Assembly (NCBI GenBank): GCA_038148895.1
Contig: JBBVGQ010000002.1
Direction: 5' to 3' (one strand)
Source: Tamlana sp038148895
Lineage (GTDB): Bacteria > Bacteroidota > Bacteroidia > Flavobacteriales > Flavobacteriaceae
DNA: 64,000 nt
Part shown: positions 32,530 through 41,991 of the stretch, in pieces
How positions within the stretch are numbered: position 1 is the stretch's first letter
How the letters are laid out: the number at the start of each line of letters is the position of its first letter
Translations under genes and position numbers: made by a program
The notes under the pieces: generated by a model
Told to the model about the DNA's origin: nothing
Database searches by the model: none
Seen by the model: only the letters and a program-made list of their open reading frames with translations

Positions 32530-34122
32530 ATGAATATATACGACCAATTGGACTTTCTTGATTTTGCTGTAGTAGGCCTTTATCTCGTGGTTTTGGTAGG
32601 TTTAGGAGCTTGGTTTAGTTTGAGGAATAAACGTGGTGATGATGAAAATTACTTCTTGGCAGGTAATTCTTTGAGTTGGAAAAGTATTGGTTTCAATATG
32701 TGGGGAACAAATGTAGGGCCTTCCATGTTAATTGCCAACGCAAGTATTGGATACACCACAGGCATTGTTGCAGGAAACTTTTCTTGGTATGCATTCATTT
32801 TCATTTTTCTATTGGCTGTAGTTTTTGCTCCTCGATATTTAGGGGCAAGAGTACAGACCTTACCAGAGTTTATGGGTAAGCGTTTTGGGAATTCAACGCA
32901 AAATATTTTGGCTTGGTACACTATTGTAACTATACTATTAAGCTGGTTGTCGTTAACCCTATTTGCTGGAGGTATCTTGATACAGCAAATCCTCAATTTG
33001 CCCATGTGGCTTTCAGTAATTGTATTGTTGCTTATTGCCGCATTTTTTACCCTGGCCGGGGGATTAAAAACCATAGTGTACACAAACGTTATACAAATGG
33101 TTTTGCTTATTGTGGTTTCGGTAATTCTCATGTGGGTAGGTCTAGATCGTGTGGGTGGCTTTGGCCAATTGGTAAGTGATACGCCATCAAATTACTGGAA
33201 TTTATTCTTGCCTTCAGATGATGCCAATTACCCATGGATAGCGATACTTTTGGGTTACCCAATTATGGGAGTTTGGTTTTGGTGTACCGATCAATCTATG
33301 GTGCAATCAGTCTTAGGTGCAAAAAATGTAAAAGAAGGACAATTGGGAGCCAACTTCACCGCTTGGTTAAAAATAATCGATGTGCCGTTGTTCATTTTGC
33401 CTGGCATTATGTGCTTTGTATTATTTCCGGCTTTAGAAAATCCAGATGCCGCTTACATGACCATGGTTACCGAGTTATTTCCAACTGGTATGAAAGGCTT
33501 GGTTATGGCAGTTTTAATTGCCGCTTTGGTAAGTACTATCGATTCTTCATTAAACGCATTGAGCACGGTTTTTACTATGGATGTGTATGTTAAAAAGTTT
33601 CAGCCCAAGGCAAGCCAGAAGAAAATAGTTAAAGTAGGTCATATTGTTACCGTGGCGGGAGCCATCATATCCATTTTCATCACATTGGCCATTGATAGTA
33701 TAAAAGGATTAAATCTTTTTGATGTTTTCCAATCTGTTTTAGGCTTTATAGCGCCACCAATGTCAGTCGTGTTTTTGTTTGGTGTACTTTGGAAAAAAAC
33801 AACGGCAAGGGCAGCCAATAGCATTTTGGTTTTTGGAACTTTATTCAGTTTGACTGTGGGGATTTTATACTTATGGGTATTTCCTAACGACCCAGAAAGT
33901 GCCGTTAAAATTTGGCCACACTTTTTACTGTTGTCTTTTTTCATTTTTGTGATTTTGGCTTTGGCTATTGTTGTGATTTCCCTATTGGACAAAAGAAGTG
34001 CGCCGTTTAAAAGCACTTTGGATTTTAGCGGATTAACAAAGGTTGCCCCGAAGGTAAAACTGTTGTGGGCAGTGTTGTTTGCTATCATGATATGTCTATA
34101 TATTTATTTTAACGGAAATTAA
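32530..34122 (+). CDS. Sodium:solute symporter (SSS family)
   Basis: 530 residues with about 13-14 membrane helices and the SSS hallmarks YFLAGNSLSWKSIGFNMWGTNVGPSMLIANA near the N-terminus and LVMAVLIAALVSTIDSSLNALSTVFTMDVY in the middle. It resembles SglT-type sugar/sodium symporters and would import a monosaccharide across the inner membrane. It lies directly after a terminator, so it may have its own promoter in 32480-32530. Confidence 0.92.
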   Translation: MNIYDQLDFLDFAVVGLYLVVLVGLGAWFSLRNKRGDDENYFLAGNSLSWKSIGFNMWGTNVGPSMLIANASIGYTTGIVAGNFSWYAFIFIFLLAVVFAPRYLGARVQTLPEFMGKRFGNSTQNILAWYTIVTILLSWLSLTLFAGGILIQQILNLPMWLSVIVLLLIAAFFTLAGGLKTIVYTNVIQMVLLIVVSVILMWVGLDRVGGFGQLVSDTPSNYWNLFLPSDDANYPWIAILLGYPIMGVWFWCTDQSMVQSVLGAKNVKEGQLGANFTAWLKIIDVPLFILPGIMCFVLFPALENPDAAYMTMVTELFPTGMKGLVMAVLIAALVSTIDSSLNALSTVFTMDVYVKKFQPKASQKKIVKVGHIVTVAGAIISIFITLAIDSIKGLNLFDVFQSVLGFIAPPMSVVFLFGVLWKKTTARAANSILVFGTLFSLTVGILYLWVFPNDPESAVKIWPHFLLLSFFIFVILALAIVVISLLDKRSAPFKSTLDFSGLTKVAPKVKLLWAVLFAIMICLYIYFNGN

Positions 34123-34139
34123 TTGAAAATAAATTGAAC

Positions 34140-35009
34140 ATGATAAAAAATACCAACGACGGAACCAATAATCCACCCACATTACGAGTAGATATAAACT
34201 ATGGAACTCTTGATGATTTACCATCATTTTCAACTGGTCCAAAAGGAAGTGATCACGAAAAACACGTGGCTATTTCAAAGGCTGGTTTTGGCGGCATCCA
34301 AGATGGCAACCCAGAGTTGTGTAAAGAGTTTGGTTTACAATTAACAGCACATGCTAGAATAAATAAGGTTGGCGATTTAGATGAGTTAATGCCAGTATGG
34401 AAAAACGGAAATTACAATTGTGCCAGTATCCATTTGGGTTGGGGTATGGAGAGCGATGAAGAAATGGACAACTTGGTAAGCTATGTGATAAAAAGATCTG
34501 AAAAATTTGATTTCCCTATTTATATCGAAACGCATCGAGCTACCGTCACACAAGATTTATGGAGAACCGTAGAATTGACAAAGCGCTTTCCGGAAATCCG
34601 TTTTAATGGCGATTTCTCACATTGGTACACTGGGCAGGAAATGGTGTACGGTGGGATAGAAAATAAATGGAAATTTATCCAACCGGTGTTCGATAGGGTA
34701 CGTTTTATGCACGGTAGAATAGGCAATCCGGGCTCCATTCAAGTGGATGTAAAAGACAAAAACGCAAGTTATGTTCAGGATTTTAAAGAAATGTGGAAGC
34801 GTTCGTTTTTAGGTTTTTTAAAATCGGCAAAACCTGGTGATTATATCTGTTTTACGATAGAATTGCTTAAAGCCGAAATATTTTATGAAAGAACGATTTT
34901 AGATAAAAACGGTAAAGAACAAGAAGAAGGCGACCGCTGGCAACAGGCTTTGTTGTATAAAGAAATTATTCAAGAGTGTTGGGAAGCGGCTCAAAAAGAA
35001 CTAAATTAA
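34140..35009 (+). CDS. Sugar phosphate isomerase/epimerase-like TIM-barrel protein
   Basis: 289 residues from ATG 34140 (an in-frame TTG two codons earlier is less likely). The fold of the AP-endonuclease-2 / xylose-isomerase-like superfamily is suggested by FGGIQDGNPELCKEFGLQLTAHARI, PIYIETHRATVTQDLWRTVEL, RFNGDFSHWYTGQE and RVRFMHGRIGNPGSIQ; their Glu, Asp and His residues are placed as metal ligands. The substrate is unknown; it would convert an imported sugar. It begins 17 bp after the symporter. Confidence 0.78.
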   Translation: MIKNTNDGTNNPPTLRVDINYGTLDDLPSFSTGPKGSDHEKHVAISKAGFGGIQDGNPELCKEFGLQLTAHARINKVGDLDELMPVWKNGNYNCASIHLGWGMESDEEMDNLVSYVIKRSEKFDFPIYIETHRATVTQDLWRTVELTKRFPEIRFNGDFSHWYTGQEMVYGGIENKWKFIQPVFDRVRFMHGRIGNPGSIQVDVKDKNASYVQDFKEMWKRSFLGFLKSAKPGDYICFTIELLKAEIFYERTILDKNGKEQEEGDRWQQALLYKEIIQECWEAAQKELN

Positions 35010-35106
35010 TAACTTCAAACCAGGCGTCATAAAATTTAAAACAGCTGTAAAAGGCACTTACAATCTTAAATTGGAAGGTGATAAGAACACACTAAACATT
35101 AAATAA
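35005..35106 (+). other. 33-codon open frame without a start, possible gene remnant
   Basis: In the 101-bp gap between the isomerase and the MFS gene one frame stays open for 33 codons, contains NFKPGVIKFKTAVKGTYNLK and ends at TAA 35104-35106. It has no ATG. The alternating beta-strand pattern resembles the tail of a beta-sandwich domain. It may be the stump of a lost gene or chance in AT-rich DNA. Confidence 0.25.
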
Positions 35107-35110
35107 GAAA

Positions 35111-36478
35111 ATGGAACATAAAAAAGGAAGTTTAAAAAGCACAATCACTGTATCGCTTACTAATTATCTCGATGCTGGAGCAATTGTAGCAGGAGCTAGT
35201 GGTTTGACGCTGTGGCAAAATTACCTCGGCCTTACAGAGGGGCATCTTGGTTGGCTTAATGCTATTAGTGCCAACGCTTTTGGAGCAGCTATTGGCGCAA
35301 TTATAGGCGGTTTTCTTGCCGATAAATATGGTAGAAAAAAGATTTACACCTACAATATGTTGGTGTATATGTTGGGGGTTGCCATTATCATGTTCACGAT
35401 AAATTTTCCGATGTTGCTAGCAGGGTTTTTAATTACAGGCATATCGGTTGGGATAGGTGTTCCTGCGTCATGGACATATATTTCCGAAAATTCCGAGGTT
35501 AAGAATCGCGGTCGCAACATGGGTATTTCGCAGTTTGCCTGGGGCGTGGGACCAACGATAATTTTGATTTTAGGTATGTTGCTAGCCCCGGGTAAAGGTG
35601 ATGCTTCGGCCGGTGTTTTGTTTGAATATGTGAAAGATGTCGCAGCAATGTTCATAGGTAGCGATGCAAGTATTGAAGCTGTTAATGTTTTCAGTAGTCG
35701 TCTTATTTTTGGTTCTTTATTTATTGTGGCGTTTATAGCATGGAACCTTCAGCGAAAGCTAGATGAATCAAAAGATTGGCTAGAAGCCAAGCAGAAGCAA
35801 AGTCTGGAAAAAAAGCCAAGTGTTTTCTCATCATTCGGAACACTTTTTACCAACAAAGTAAATATTCGTACCATTCTTTTTCTCGCGGGAATTTACGTTA
35901 CCTGGAACATGGTGGCTTCAGTAATGGGCTTTTTTCAACAGCATATTTATGAAACGGCTGGCGGACTTTCAAACGAACAGGCCAATATGGTTTCTGCCAT
36001 ACAGTGGCTTGTTATTATTGGGGTAACTTATTTCGGTTTTGCCATGACAGTTGATAAGGTTAATCAGCGTTGGCTCTATTTTGTCGGGACGTTAATAGGT
36101 ATATTGGCGTGGTGTATTTTAATTTTTGTTGGGATAAAAAACCATGTGGCTTTATGGACGTTTACCATTCTTTGGGGTATTCACGCAGGATTAAGCGTAC
36201 AGGCGTTTTATGCACTTTGGGCTTCCGAACTCTTTCCAGCCAAATACCGTGCAGCGGCCCAAGGTGTTATGTTCTTTGTAGTTAGGGCTATAGCAGCGAT
36301 ATGGGGGTTTGGATTTGTTTTCATTTATGGAGAACACGGAGAAGGGTTCCACACTGCTGCTAATGTTATGATAGGCTTACTCATTGTCGCTTTAATAATA
36401 GGAACGATTTGGACTCCAAAAACACAGGGAAAAACATTAGAGCAAATTACAGAAGAAAGATATGGAGACGATATTTAA
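35111..36478 (+). CDS. MFS sugar transporter
   Basis: 455 residues, about 12 membrane helices. Major-facilitator motifs include GGFLADKYGRKKIYTYNML after helix 2 and WASELFPAKYRAAAQGVMFFVVRAIAAIWGF in the second half, the sugar-porter-type PESPR/G-R-like segments. It probably imports a monosaccharide or short oligosaccharide by proton symport. It lies between the isomerase and the GH78 gene on the same strand. Confidence 0.9.
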   Translation: MEHKKGSLKSTITVSLTNYLDAGAIVAGASGLTLWQNYLGLTEGHLGWLNAISANAFGAAIGAIIGGFLADKYGRKKIYTYNMLVYMLGVAIIMFTINFPMLLAGFLITGISVGIGVPASWTYISENSEVKNRGRNMGISQFAWGVGPTIILILGMLLAPGKGDASAGVLFEYVKDVAAMFIGSDASIEAVNVFSSRLIFGSLFIVAFIAWNLQRKLDESKDWLEAKQKQSLEKKPSVFSSFGTLFTNKVNIRTILFLAGIYVTWNMVASVMGFFQQHIYETAGGLSNEQANMVSAIQWLVIIGVTYFGFAMTVDKVNQRWLYFVGTLIGILAWCILIFVGIKNHVALWTFTILWGIHAGLSVQAFYALWASELFPAKYRAAAQGVMFFVVRAIAAIWGFGFVFIYGEHGEGFHTAANVMIGLLIVALIIGTIWTPKTQGKTLEQITEERYGDDI

Positions 36479-36511
36479 AAAAGTATTGGTAATATCTTAA
36501 AAAGGAAACAA

Positions 36512-38641
36512 ATGGATAAATCTTTTTCACCGAATGCTTCTTCCGCTTCAACATGGGTTTGGTATCCAGGTGATTACGAAATATGGTTGAGTAACAAAAT
36601 GCAAGTAAGGCGAACCGAACGTGAAGCTATTTTTCCTCCGCTTTGGCGCTATTACAGCCCTTATCCGTTGGTAACCTTTCAAACTGAAGTGGATATTCCT
36701 GAGGAAGATGACGTAAAAATTTATTCAGAAGGGGCATTTCAATTACTTGTGGATGATGTTCAAATCTATGGTCAACCCAAATCCATTACAATTCCTACAG
36801 GAAAGCATAAAATATCTTTAAAAGTATATAATCAAGAAGTATTGCCAGCCATTTTTATTGATGGACAATATGTGAAATCAAATGAAACTTGGCAAGTAAC
36901 TAATGAAGATAAACTTTGGATTGATGAAACGGGCAAAGCTCAACAATCTGGAACACCATGGGTGCCTGTAGGCTATTGGAATTTCGATTCGCCAGAAAAT
37001 AAGCCTTCGGAATTTAGGCTCGCAACCGAACCTTGGGATGCGAAAAAAACAGAAAAAGTGGTTTCCGGTGAGTTATTTGATTTTGGTAAAGAAACCTTTG
37101 GTTGTATTAAAATCGATGGTTTAAAAGGGATAGGGAAGCTAGCTTTGTATTATGGTGAATCTCGAGAAGAGGCTTTGGATACTGAAAAATGTGAAACATT
37201 GGATTGTTTATCATTTGATGGAAATCAATCCGAGACCTTTACACTTGAAGGTTCAAAAGCCTTTCGATATGTTCAAGTGCAAAAAGATGATTCTGTTCAG
37301 TACGACTCTATCTCAATGCTTTACGAATATCTTCCATTAGAATATAGAGGAAGCTTTGAGTGTTCAGACGAATTATTGAACAACATTTGGGATGTTTCGG
37401 CATACACAATGCACCTCACAACCCGCGAATTTTTTATCGATGGCATTAAACGCGACCGCTGGATTTGGTCAGGAGATGCCTACCAAAGTTATTTAATGAA
37501 CTATTATTTGTTCTTCGATTCACCATCTGTAGAACGTACAATTGTGGCACTTCGTGGCAAGGAACCCGTTACAGCGCACATAAACACCATTATGGATTAT
37601 TCGCTATATTGGTTTGTGGGCATTTACGATTACTATTTGTACACCGGAGATACCAAGTTTATAAAGACCTTCTATTCGCGGATGAAATCGCTCATGGAGT
37701 ATTGCTTGGGTAGAAGAAACCAAAAGGGATTTTTAGAACCTTTGGAGGGAGATTGGGTATTTATAGATTGGGCTGATGGTTTACCAAAAACAGGTGAAGT
37801 AAGTTTTGAGCAAATGCTATTATTACGAAGCTTGGAAGCCATGACTGTTAGTGCGGAAATTGCAGGAGAGGACGAAGACCAAAACAAATACCGAAAATTA
37901 GCAAATGATTTAAAGTTGAAATTATTCGATGTGTTTTGGGACGATGAGGAAAATGTAATGAAACACCATCGTATCGATGGCCAAATACAGGATATGGTTA
38001 CCCGTTATGCCAATATGTTTGGGATCTTTTTCAATTATTTTACTGAAGAACAAAAGCAAAGTGTAAAGGAAAAGGTTCTGTTGAATGATAATATTCTTCA
38101 AATCAGGACGCCATATATGCGCTTTTACGAGCTGGAAGCCCTGTGTGCAATGGGTGAACAGGAATTTGTTTTGGATGAAATCCGAGACTATTGGGGAGGT
38201 ATGATGGATTTGGGAGCAACTTCGTTTTGGGAAAAATACAATCCGAATCAAAGTGGTACAGAACATCTTGCCATGTATGGCAGGCCTTACGGAAAAAGCC
38301 TCTGTCATGCTTGGGGGGCAAGTCCCATTTATCTGTTTGGCAGGTATTATTTGGGTGTAGAACCCACGACTCCAGGCTATTCGGAATATACGATTAAACC
38401 CAATTTGGGCGGTTTAAAATGGATGGAAGGTAAAGTGCCGACACCAAAAGGTTCCGTAAATTTGTATTGCAGCACACAAGAAATAAAGATAAGCGCTTCA
38501 GAAGGCAAAGGCACTTTAATTATTAAAAGTAAAACCAAACCTTCAACAAACTTTGGAAATATAGAAAGTTTAGGGAACGATAAATATCAATTAGATGTTA
38601 AATCTAATACGTCTTATACAATTAAATATAACGCACTATAA
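36512..38641 (+). CDS. GH78 alpha-L-rhamnosidase
   Basis: 709 residues. N-terminal beta-sandwich domains are followed by the (alpha/alpha)6 catalytic barrel (about 275-630), opening with GSFECSDELLNNIWDVSAYT and the GH78 active-site block R314-D-R-W-I-W-S-G-D322. There is a short C-terminal beta domain. GH78 enzymes cut terminal alpha-L-rhamnose by inversion. There is no signal peptide, so it should act on rhamnosides inside the cell. It complements the exported GH106 enzyme further on. Confidence 0.9.
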   Translation: MDKSFSPNASSASTWVWYPGDYEIWLSNKMQVRRTEREAIFPPLWRYYSPYPLVTFQTEVDIPEEDDVKIYSEGAFQLLVDDVQIYGQPKSITIPTGKHKISLKVYNQEVLPAIFIDGQYVKSNETWQVTNEDKLWIDETGKAQQSGTPWVPVGYWNFDSPENKPSEFRLATEPWDAKKTEKVVSGELFDFGKETFGCIKIDGLKGIGKLALYYGESREEALDTEKCETLDCLSFDGNQSETFTLEGSKAFRYVQVQKDDSVQYDSISMLYEYLPLEYRGSFECSDELLNNIWDVSAYTMHLTTREFFIDGIKRDRWIWSGDAYQSYLMNYYLFFDSPSVERTIVALRGKEPVTAHINTIMDYSLYWFVGIYDYYLYTGDTKFIKTFYSRMKSLMEYCLGRRNQKGFLEPLEGDWVFIDWADGLPKTGEVSFEQMLLLRSLEAMTVSAEIAGEDEDQNKYRKLANDLKLKLFDVFWDDEENVMKHHRIDGQIQDMVTRYANMFGIFFNYFTEEQKQSVKEKVLLNDNILQIRTPYMRFYELEALCAMGEQEFVLDEIRDYWGGMMDLGATSFWEKYNPNQSGTEHLAMYGRPYGKSLCHAWGASPIYLFGRYYLGVEPTTPGYSEYTIKPNLGGLKWMEGKVPTPKGSVNLYCSTQEIKISASEGKGTLIIKSKTKPSTNFGNIESLGNDKYQLDVKSNTSYTIKYNAL

Positions 38642-38648
38642 ATTTTTA

Positions 38649-38948
38649 ATGACAAAAGATTCTAAAGTAAAATACCCAATAATTAGAATATTAAACATTC
38701 TATTTTTATTTGTTTTTTTATTTCTAACTAATCTTAAAGGGGCAGAACATATTGGTTTGTATCTTTTTTATACCATTTATTTATGGATGTTTATTGTTTT
38801 AAGCGTTTTAGAAATTAGATTTTTTGTTTTGAATAAAGGAATATTTAAGAATAATAGCTTATCTATAAATGGATGGTTTTTTATGATTTTTGTTTGTTCT
38901 TTTACTTTGATTGTTTGGAATATGATTGCTTTACACAGCTCTAATTGA
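38649..38948 (+). CDS. Small membrane protein, unknown
   Basis: 99 residues from ATG 38649, 7 bp after the GH78 stop. Three hydrophobic stretches (IIRILNILFLFVFLFLT; GLYLFYTIYLWMFIVLSVLEI; GWFFMIFVCSFTLIVWNMIAL) with little else. The base composition is more AT-rich than the flanking enzyme genes. I recognise no family. It is likely real because it fills the gap between two enzyme genes with short spacers, but a function in glycan use is only guesswork. Confidence 0.55.
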   Translation: MTKDSKVKYPIIRILNILFLFVFLFLTNLKGAEHIGLYLFYTIYLWMFIVLSVLEIRFFVLNKGIFKNNSLSINGWFFMIFVCSFTLIVWNMIALHSSN

Positions 38949-38970
38949 GATTAATAACAAGTTTTTAAAA

Positions 38971-41838
38971 ATGAAAAAAATGAACAAGTTTATCAATAAA
39001 CTCTCTTATTTTTTAGCCGTTGTAGGTTTTTCAGCAATGGCGCAAAACACCGAAATTCAATATTTATCGGGAACCGGATATCAAGACACCAAAGAATGGG
39101 AATTTAAAGTATCCGACGGCCGAAAAAGTGGCGAGTGGAGTACCATTAACGTACCTTCGGTTTGGGAACAGGAAGGTTTCGGGAAATATCAGTACGGTAT
39201 CCGTTTTTACGGAAAGCCGTTTCCAGATGGGATTGCCGATGAAGTTGGCGAGTACAAATACAAATTTACTGTACCAAAAGAGTGGGAAAACAAGCGTATT
39301 AAAATTGTGTTTGATGGCTCGATGACCGATACCAAGGTTCGAATCAACGGGCGCTCTACAAGCGACGACGAACATCAAGGGGCGTTTTATAGGTTTAAAT
39401 ACGAAATCACTGATTTGCTGAAATTCGGAAAAGAAAATGTACTGGATGTTACCGTCAGCAAAGAATCGAAAAACGCAAGTGTTAACTTAGCCGAACGTCG
39501 TGCTGATTACTGGAATTTTGGGGGTATATTCCGTCCGGTGTTTTTAGAAGCACTTCCGCCAACACATATAAATTATGCTGCTTTAAGGGCGGAAGCCGAT
39601 GGTTTGTTTGAGGCTAATATTTTCGTTGGAAATGCAGTTAAAGATATGTCAGTTGAAATAAATATTTTTGATGAAAAAGGGAAGAAAATTGGTAATACTC
39701 TTAAAGCTGAAGGTGTTGTTGGCTCAGATAAAATTCATGTGTCAGGACAATTTGGTAATGTAAAACAATGGACTGCCGAAACCCCAAACCTTTACAAGGC
39801 TGATATTAAATTATTAAAGGCTGGTGAATTGGTGCATCAAATTTCCGAAACTATTGGTTTTAGAACCATTGAAATAAGAGAAGGTGATGGTATCTACGTA
39901 AACGGCCAACGAGTTTTAATGAAAGGGGTAAACCGCCATAGTTTCTGGCCAGAATCGGGCAGAACTTTAAACACCGAATTGAATTATGCTGATGTTCGTT
40001 TGATTAAAGAAATGAACATGAATGCGGTGCGCCTATCGCATTACCCACCAGACCCAGATTTTCTTAAAGCTTGTGATGAGCTTGGACTATATGTAATGGA
40101 CGAATTAGGCGGATGGCACGGCCATTACGATGATGCTGTTGGAAAAAAATTGGTAAAAGAAATGGTTACGCGCGATTTAAATCACCCAAGCATCATTTTT
40201 TGGTCCAACGGAAATGAAGGTGGCTGGAACACCAATTTAGATAACCAATTCGATATTTGGGATTTACAAAAACGTCCTGTTTTGCATCCGCAGCAAGAAC
40301 ATAACGGTGTTGAAACCATGCATTACCGCTCGTATGGTGAGACGTTGGAATATTTTAGAGATGATAATATTTTTATGCCTACTGAATATCTGCATGGATT
40401 ATATGATGGTGGCCATGGAGCAGGATTTGATGATTACTGGGAAATCATGCGCAAGCATCCTCGTGGTGGAGGAGGCTACCTTTGGGTTTTTGCTGATGAA
40501 GGTATTGTCCGAACTGACCAAGATGGACGTATCGACAACCAAGGCAACTATGGTGCCGACGGTATAGTTGGTCCACATCACGAAAAGGAAGGCAGTTTCT
40601 TTACGGTAAAAGAGGTGTGGTCGCCGGTGATGATTATGAACAATCCAAAATTACCAACAGATTTTGATGGAACATTTAACATTGAAAACCGTTACGATTT
40701 TACCAATACCAGCACTTGTACATTCGAGTGGGAGTTGGTAAACTTTGCTTCATCATTAAAAAACGGAAAGGAAATCCGCAAAAGCTTCGAAAAAGGAACT
40801 GTAAAAGCACCAAACATTGAACCCCACGGTGACGGTGAGTTGAAATTGGATTTACCGAATAGTTGGCAAAGTGCGGATGTGCTGTATGTAAAAATCACGG
40901 ATAAAAACGGACATGAATTATGGACATGGGATTTTACTTGGGATAAAAAAGTAGGTTTAAAATTAACTTCTGGAAAAGTAAAACTGGATGAAACTGATGA
41001 ATCCTATACCGTTTCAGCTGGAAAAACTCAAGTAAAGATTGATAAGGCGTCTGGTAAATTAGTTGAGGTTCAGCAAAATGGAAGCACGATTAGTTTTGCC
41101 AATGGGCCAAAAATAATCATGGCGCGTCGTGGAGATAGAACCTTGGATGGTACTGTAAATCCAGATTTCTTAAAAGGAGAAGACCGAATTTACAAGGAAT
41201 TTGATTGTTGGGATGACGAGGTGAATTGTTCTGAAAAATTGTTGAATATTTCAGCCAAAGAAGAAAAAGGAAAAGTGGTTGTAGAAGCCAATTACCACGG
41301 AGTTCTTCAAAAGGTAATTTGGACCATTGATGGAGAAGGATTAATCCAGTTGGATTACGAATACGAATATAACGGCGTAGTAGATTTGGCGGGTATGTAT
41401 TTCGATTATCCCGAAGACAAAATGACATCTAAAAAATGGTTGGGTGATGGGCCGTATCGTGTTTGGCAGAATCGTTTAAAAGGAACCACTTTAGATATTT
41501 GGGAGAATAATTACAATGACCCGATTCCGGGCGAATCGTTCGAATATCCTGAATTTAAAGGCTATTTCAATAACTGGCAATGGGCAGAATTTACTACAGA
41601 AGAAGGTAAAATTTATATTGAAAATAAAGGAACAGATACGTATTTGGGTGTTTATTCTCCGAGAGATGGTCGTGATGCATTGTTGTATACAATCCCAAAT
41701 ACAGGAATTGCTGTTTTGGATGTAATTCCGCCAGCCAGAAATAAAGTTAATGCTACTGATTTATGTGGACCTTCATCACAACCAAAATGGTTAAATGGAT
41801 TGCAAAAACGTACGGTGTATTTAAAATTTGATAAATAA
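38971..41838 (+). CDS. GH2-family glycosidase, probable beta-galactosidase
   Basis: 955 residues from ATG 38971, which opens the signal peptide (NKFINKLSYFLAVVGFSAMAQ); a longer frame back to 38926 lacks support. GH2 domains follow in order: sugar-binding jelly roll, Ig-like domain, TIM barrel (about 305-560) and C-terminal beta domains. The acid/base is E416 in FWSNGNEGGWN and the nucleophile E472 in MPTEYLHGL. Beta-galactosidase is the commonest activity; other GH2 specificities, such as beta-glucuronidase, are possible. It is exported to the periplasm. It opens the long enzyme series that ends at fucI. Confidence 0.88.
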   Translation: MKKMNKFINKLSYFLAVVGFSAMAQNTEIQYLSGTGYQDTKEWEFKVSDGRKSGEWSTINVPSVWEQEGFGKYQYGIRFYGKPFPDGIADEVGEYKYKFTVPKEWENKRIKIVFDGSMTDTKVRINGRSTSDDEHQGAFYRFKYEITDLLKFGKENVLDVTVSKESKNASVNLAERRADYWNFGGIFRPVFLEALPPTHINYAALRAEADGLFEANIFVGNAVKDMSVEINIFDEKGKKIGNTLKAEGVVGSDKIHVSGQFGNVKQWTAETPNLYKADIKLLKAGELVHQISETIGFRTIEIREGDGIYVNGQRVLMKGVNRHSFWPESGRTLNTELNYADVRLIKEMNMNAVRLSHYPPDPDFLKACDELGLYVMDELGGWHGHYDDAVGKKLVKEMVTRDLNHPSIIFWSNGNEGGWNTNLDNQFDIWDLQKRPVLHPQQEHNGVETMHYRSYGETLEYFRDDNIFMPTEYLHGLYDGGHGAGFDDYWEIMRKHPRGGGGYLWVFADEGIVRTDQDGRIDNQGNYGADGIVGPHHEKEGSFFTVKEVWSPVMIMNNPKLPTDFDGTFNIENRYDFTNTSTCTFEWELVNFASSLKNGKEIRKSFEKGTVKAPNIEPHGDGELKLDLPNSWQSADVLYVKITDKNGHELWTWDFTWDKKVGLKLTSGKVKLDETDESYTVSAGKTQVKIDKASGKLVEVQQNGSTISFANGPKIIMARRGDRTLDGTVNPDFLKGEDRIYKEFDCWDDEVNCSEKLLNISAKEEKGKVVVEANYHGVLQKVIWTIDGEGLIQLDYEYEYNGVVDLAGMYFDYPEDKMTSKKWLGDGPYRVWQNRLKGTTLDIWENNYNDPIPGESFEYPEFKGYFNNWQWAEFTTEEGKIYIENKGTDTYLGVYSPRDGRDALLYTIPNTGIAVLDVIPPARNKVNATDLCGPSSQPKWLNGLQKRTVYLKFDK

Positions 41839-41842
41839 ACAC

Positions 41843-41924
41843 GTCATTACGAGGAGCGCGAAGTATGAGCGACAAAGTAATCTCATAAATAAATGTATGA
41901 TTGTTTCACTTCTTTCGCAATGAC
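41843..41924. repeat. Intergenic inverted repeat (GTCATTACGAGGAG ... TTTCGCAATGAC)
   Basis: GTCATTACGAGGAGC at the left end and its imperfect complement CTTCTTTCGCAATGAC at the right end bound about 82 bp containing AAGTATGAGCGACAAAG and AATCTC. This resembles a dispersed, MITE-like intergenic hairpin that I know from other flavobacterial genomes. Genome-wide copy number cannot be checked here. It lies between the two GH genes, directly before the second repeat. Confidence 0.6.
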
Positions 41925-41945
41925 AAAAACAATTATCTGTTTCGG

Positions 41946-41971
41946 TGTCACACTGAGCGCAGTCGAAGTGT
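41946..41971. repeat. Short dyad repeat TGTCACACTGAGCGCAGTCG...
   Basis: A 26-bp element with complementary ends (ACACT ... AGTGT) around GAGCGCAGTCGA, followed by a T/A-rich run. This sequence type is another recurrent intergenic element in Bacteroidota, by recall. It ends about 20 bp before the GH43-like ATG and, with the T-run, might also act as a weak attenuator. Confidence 0.5.
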
Positions 41972-41991
41972 TTTTAAAAATATAGGGTAAA

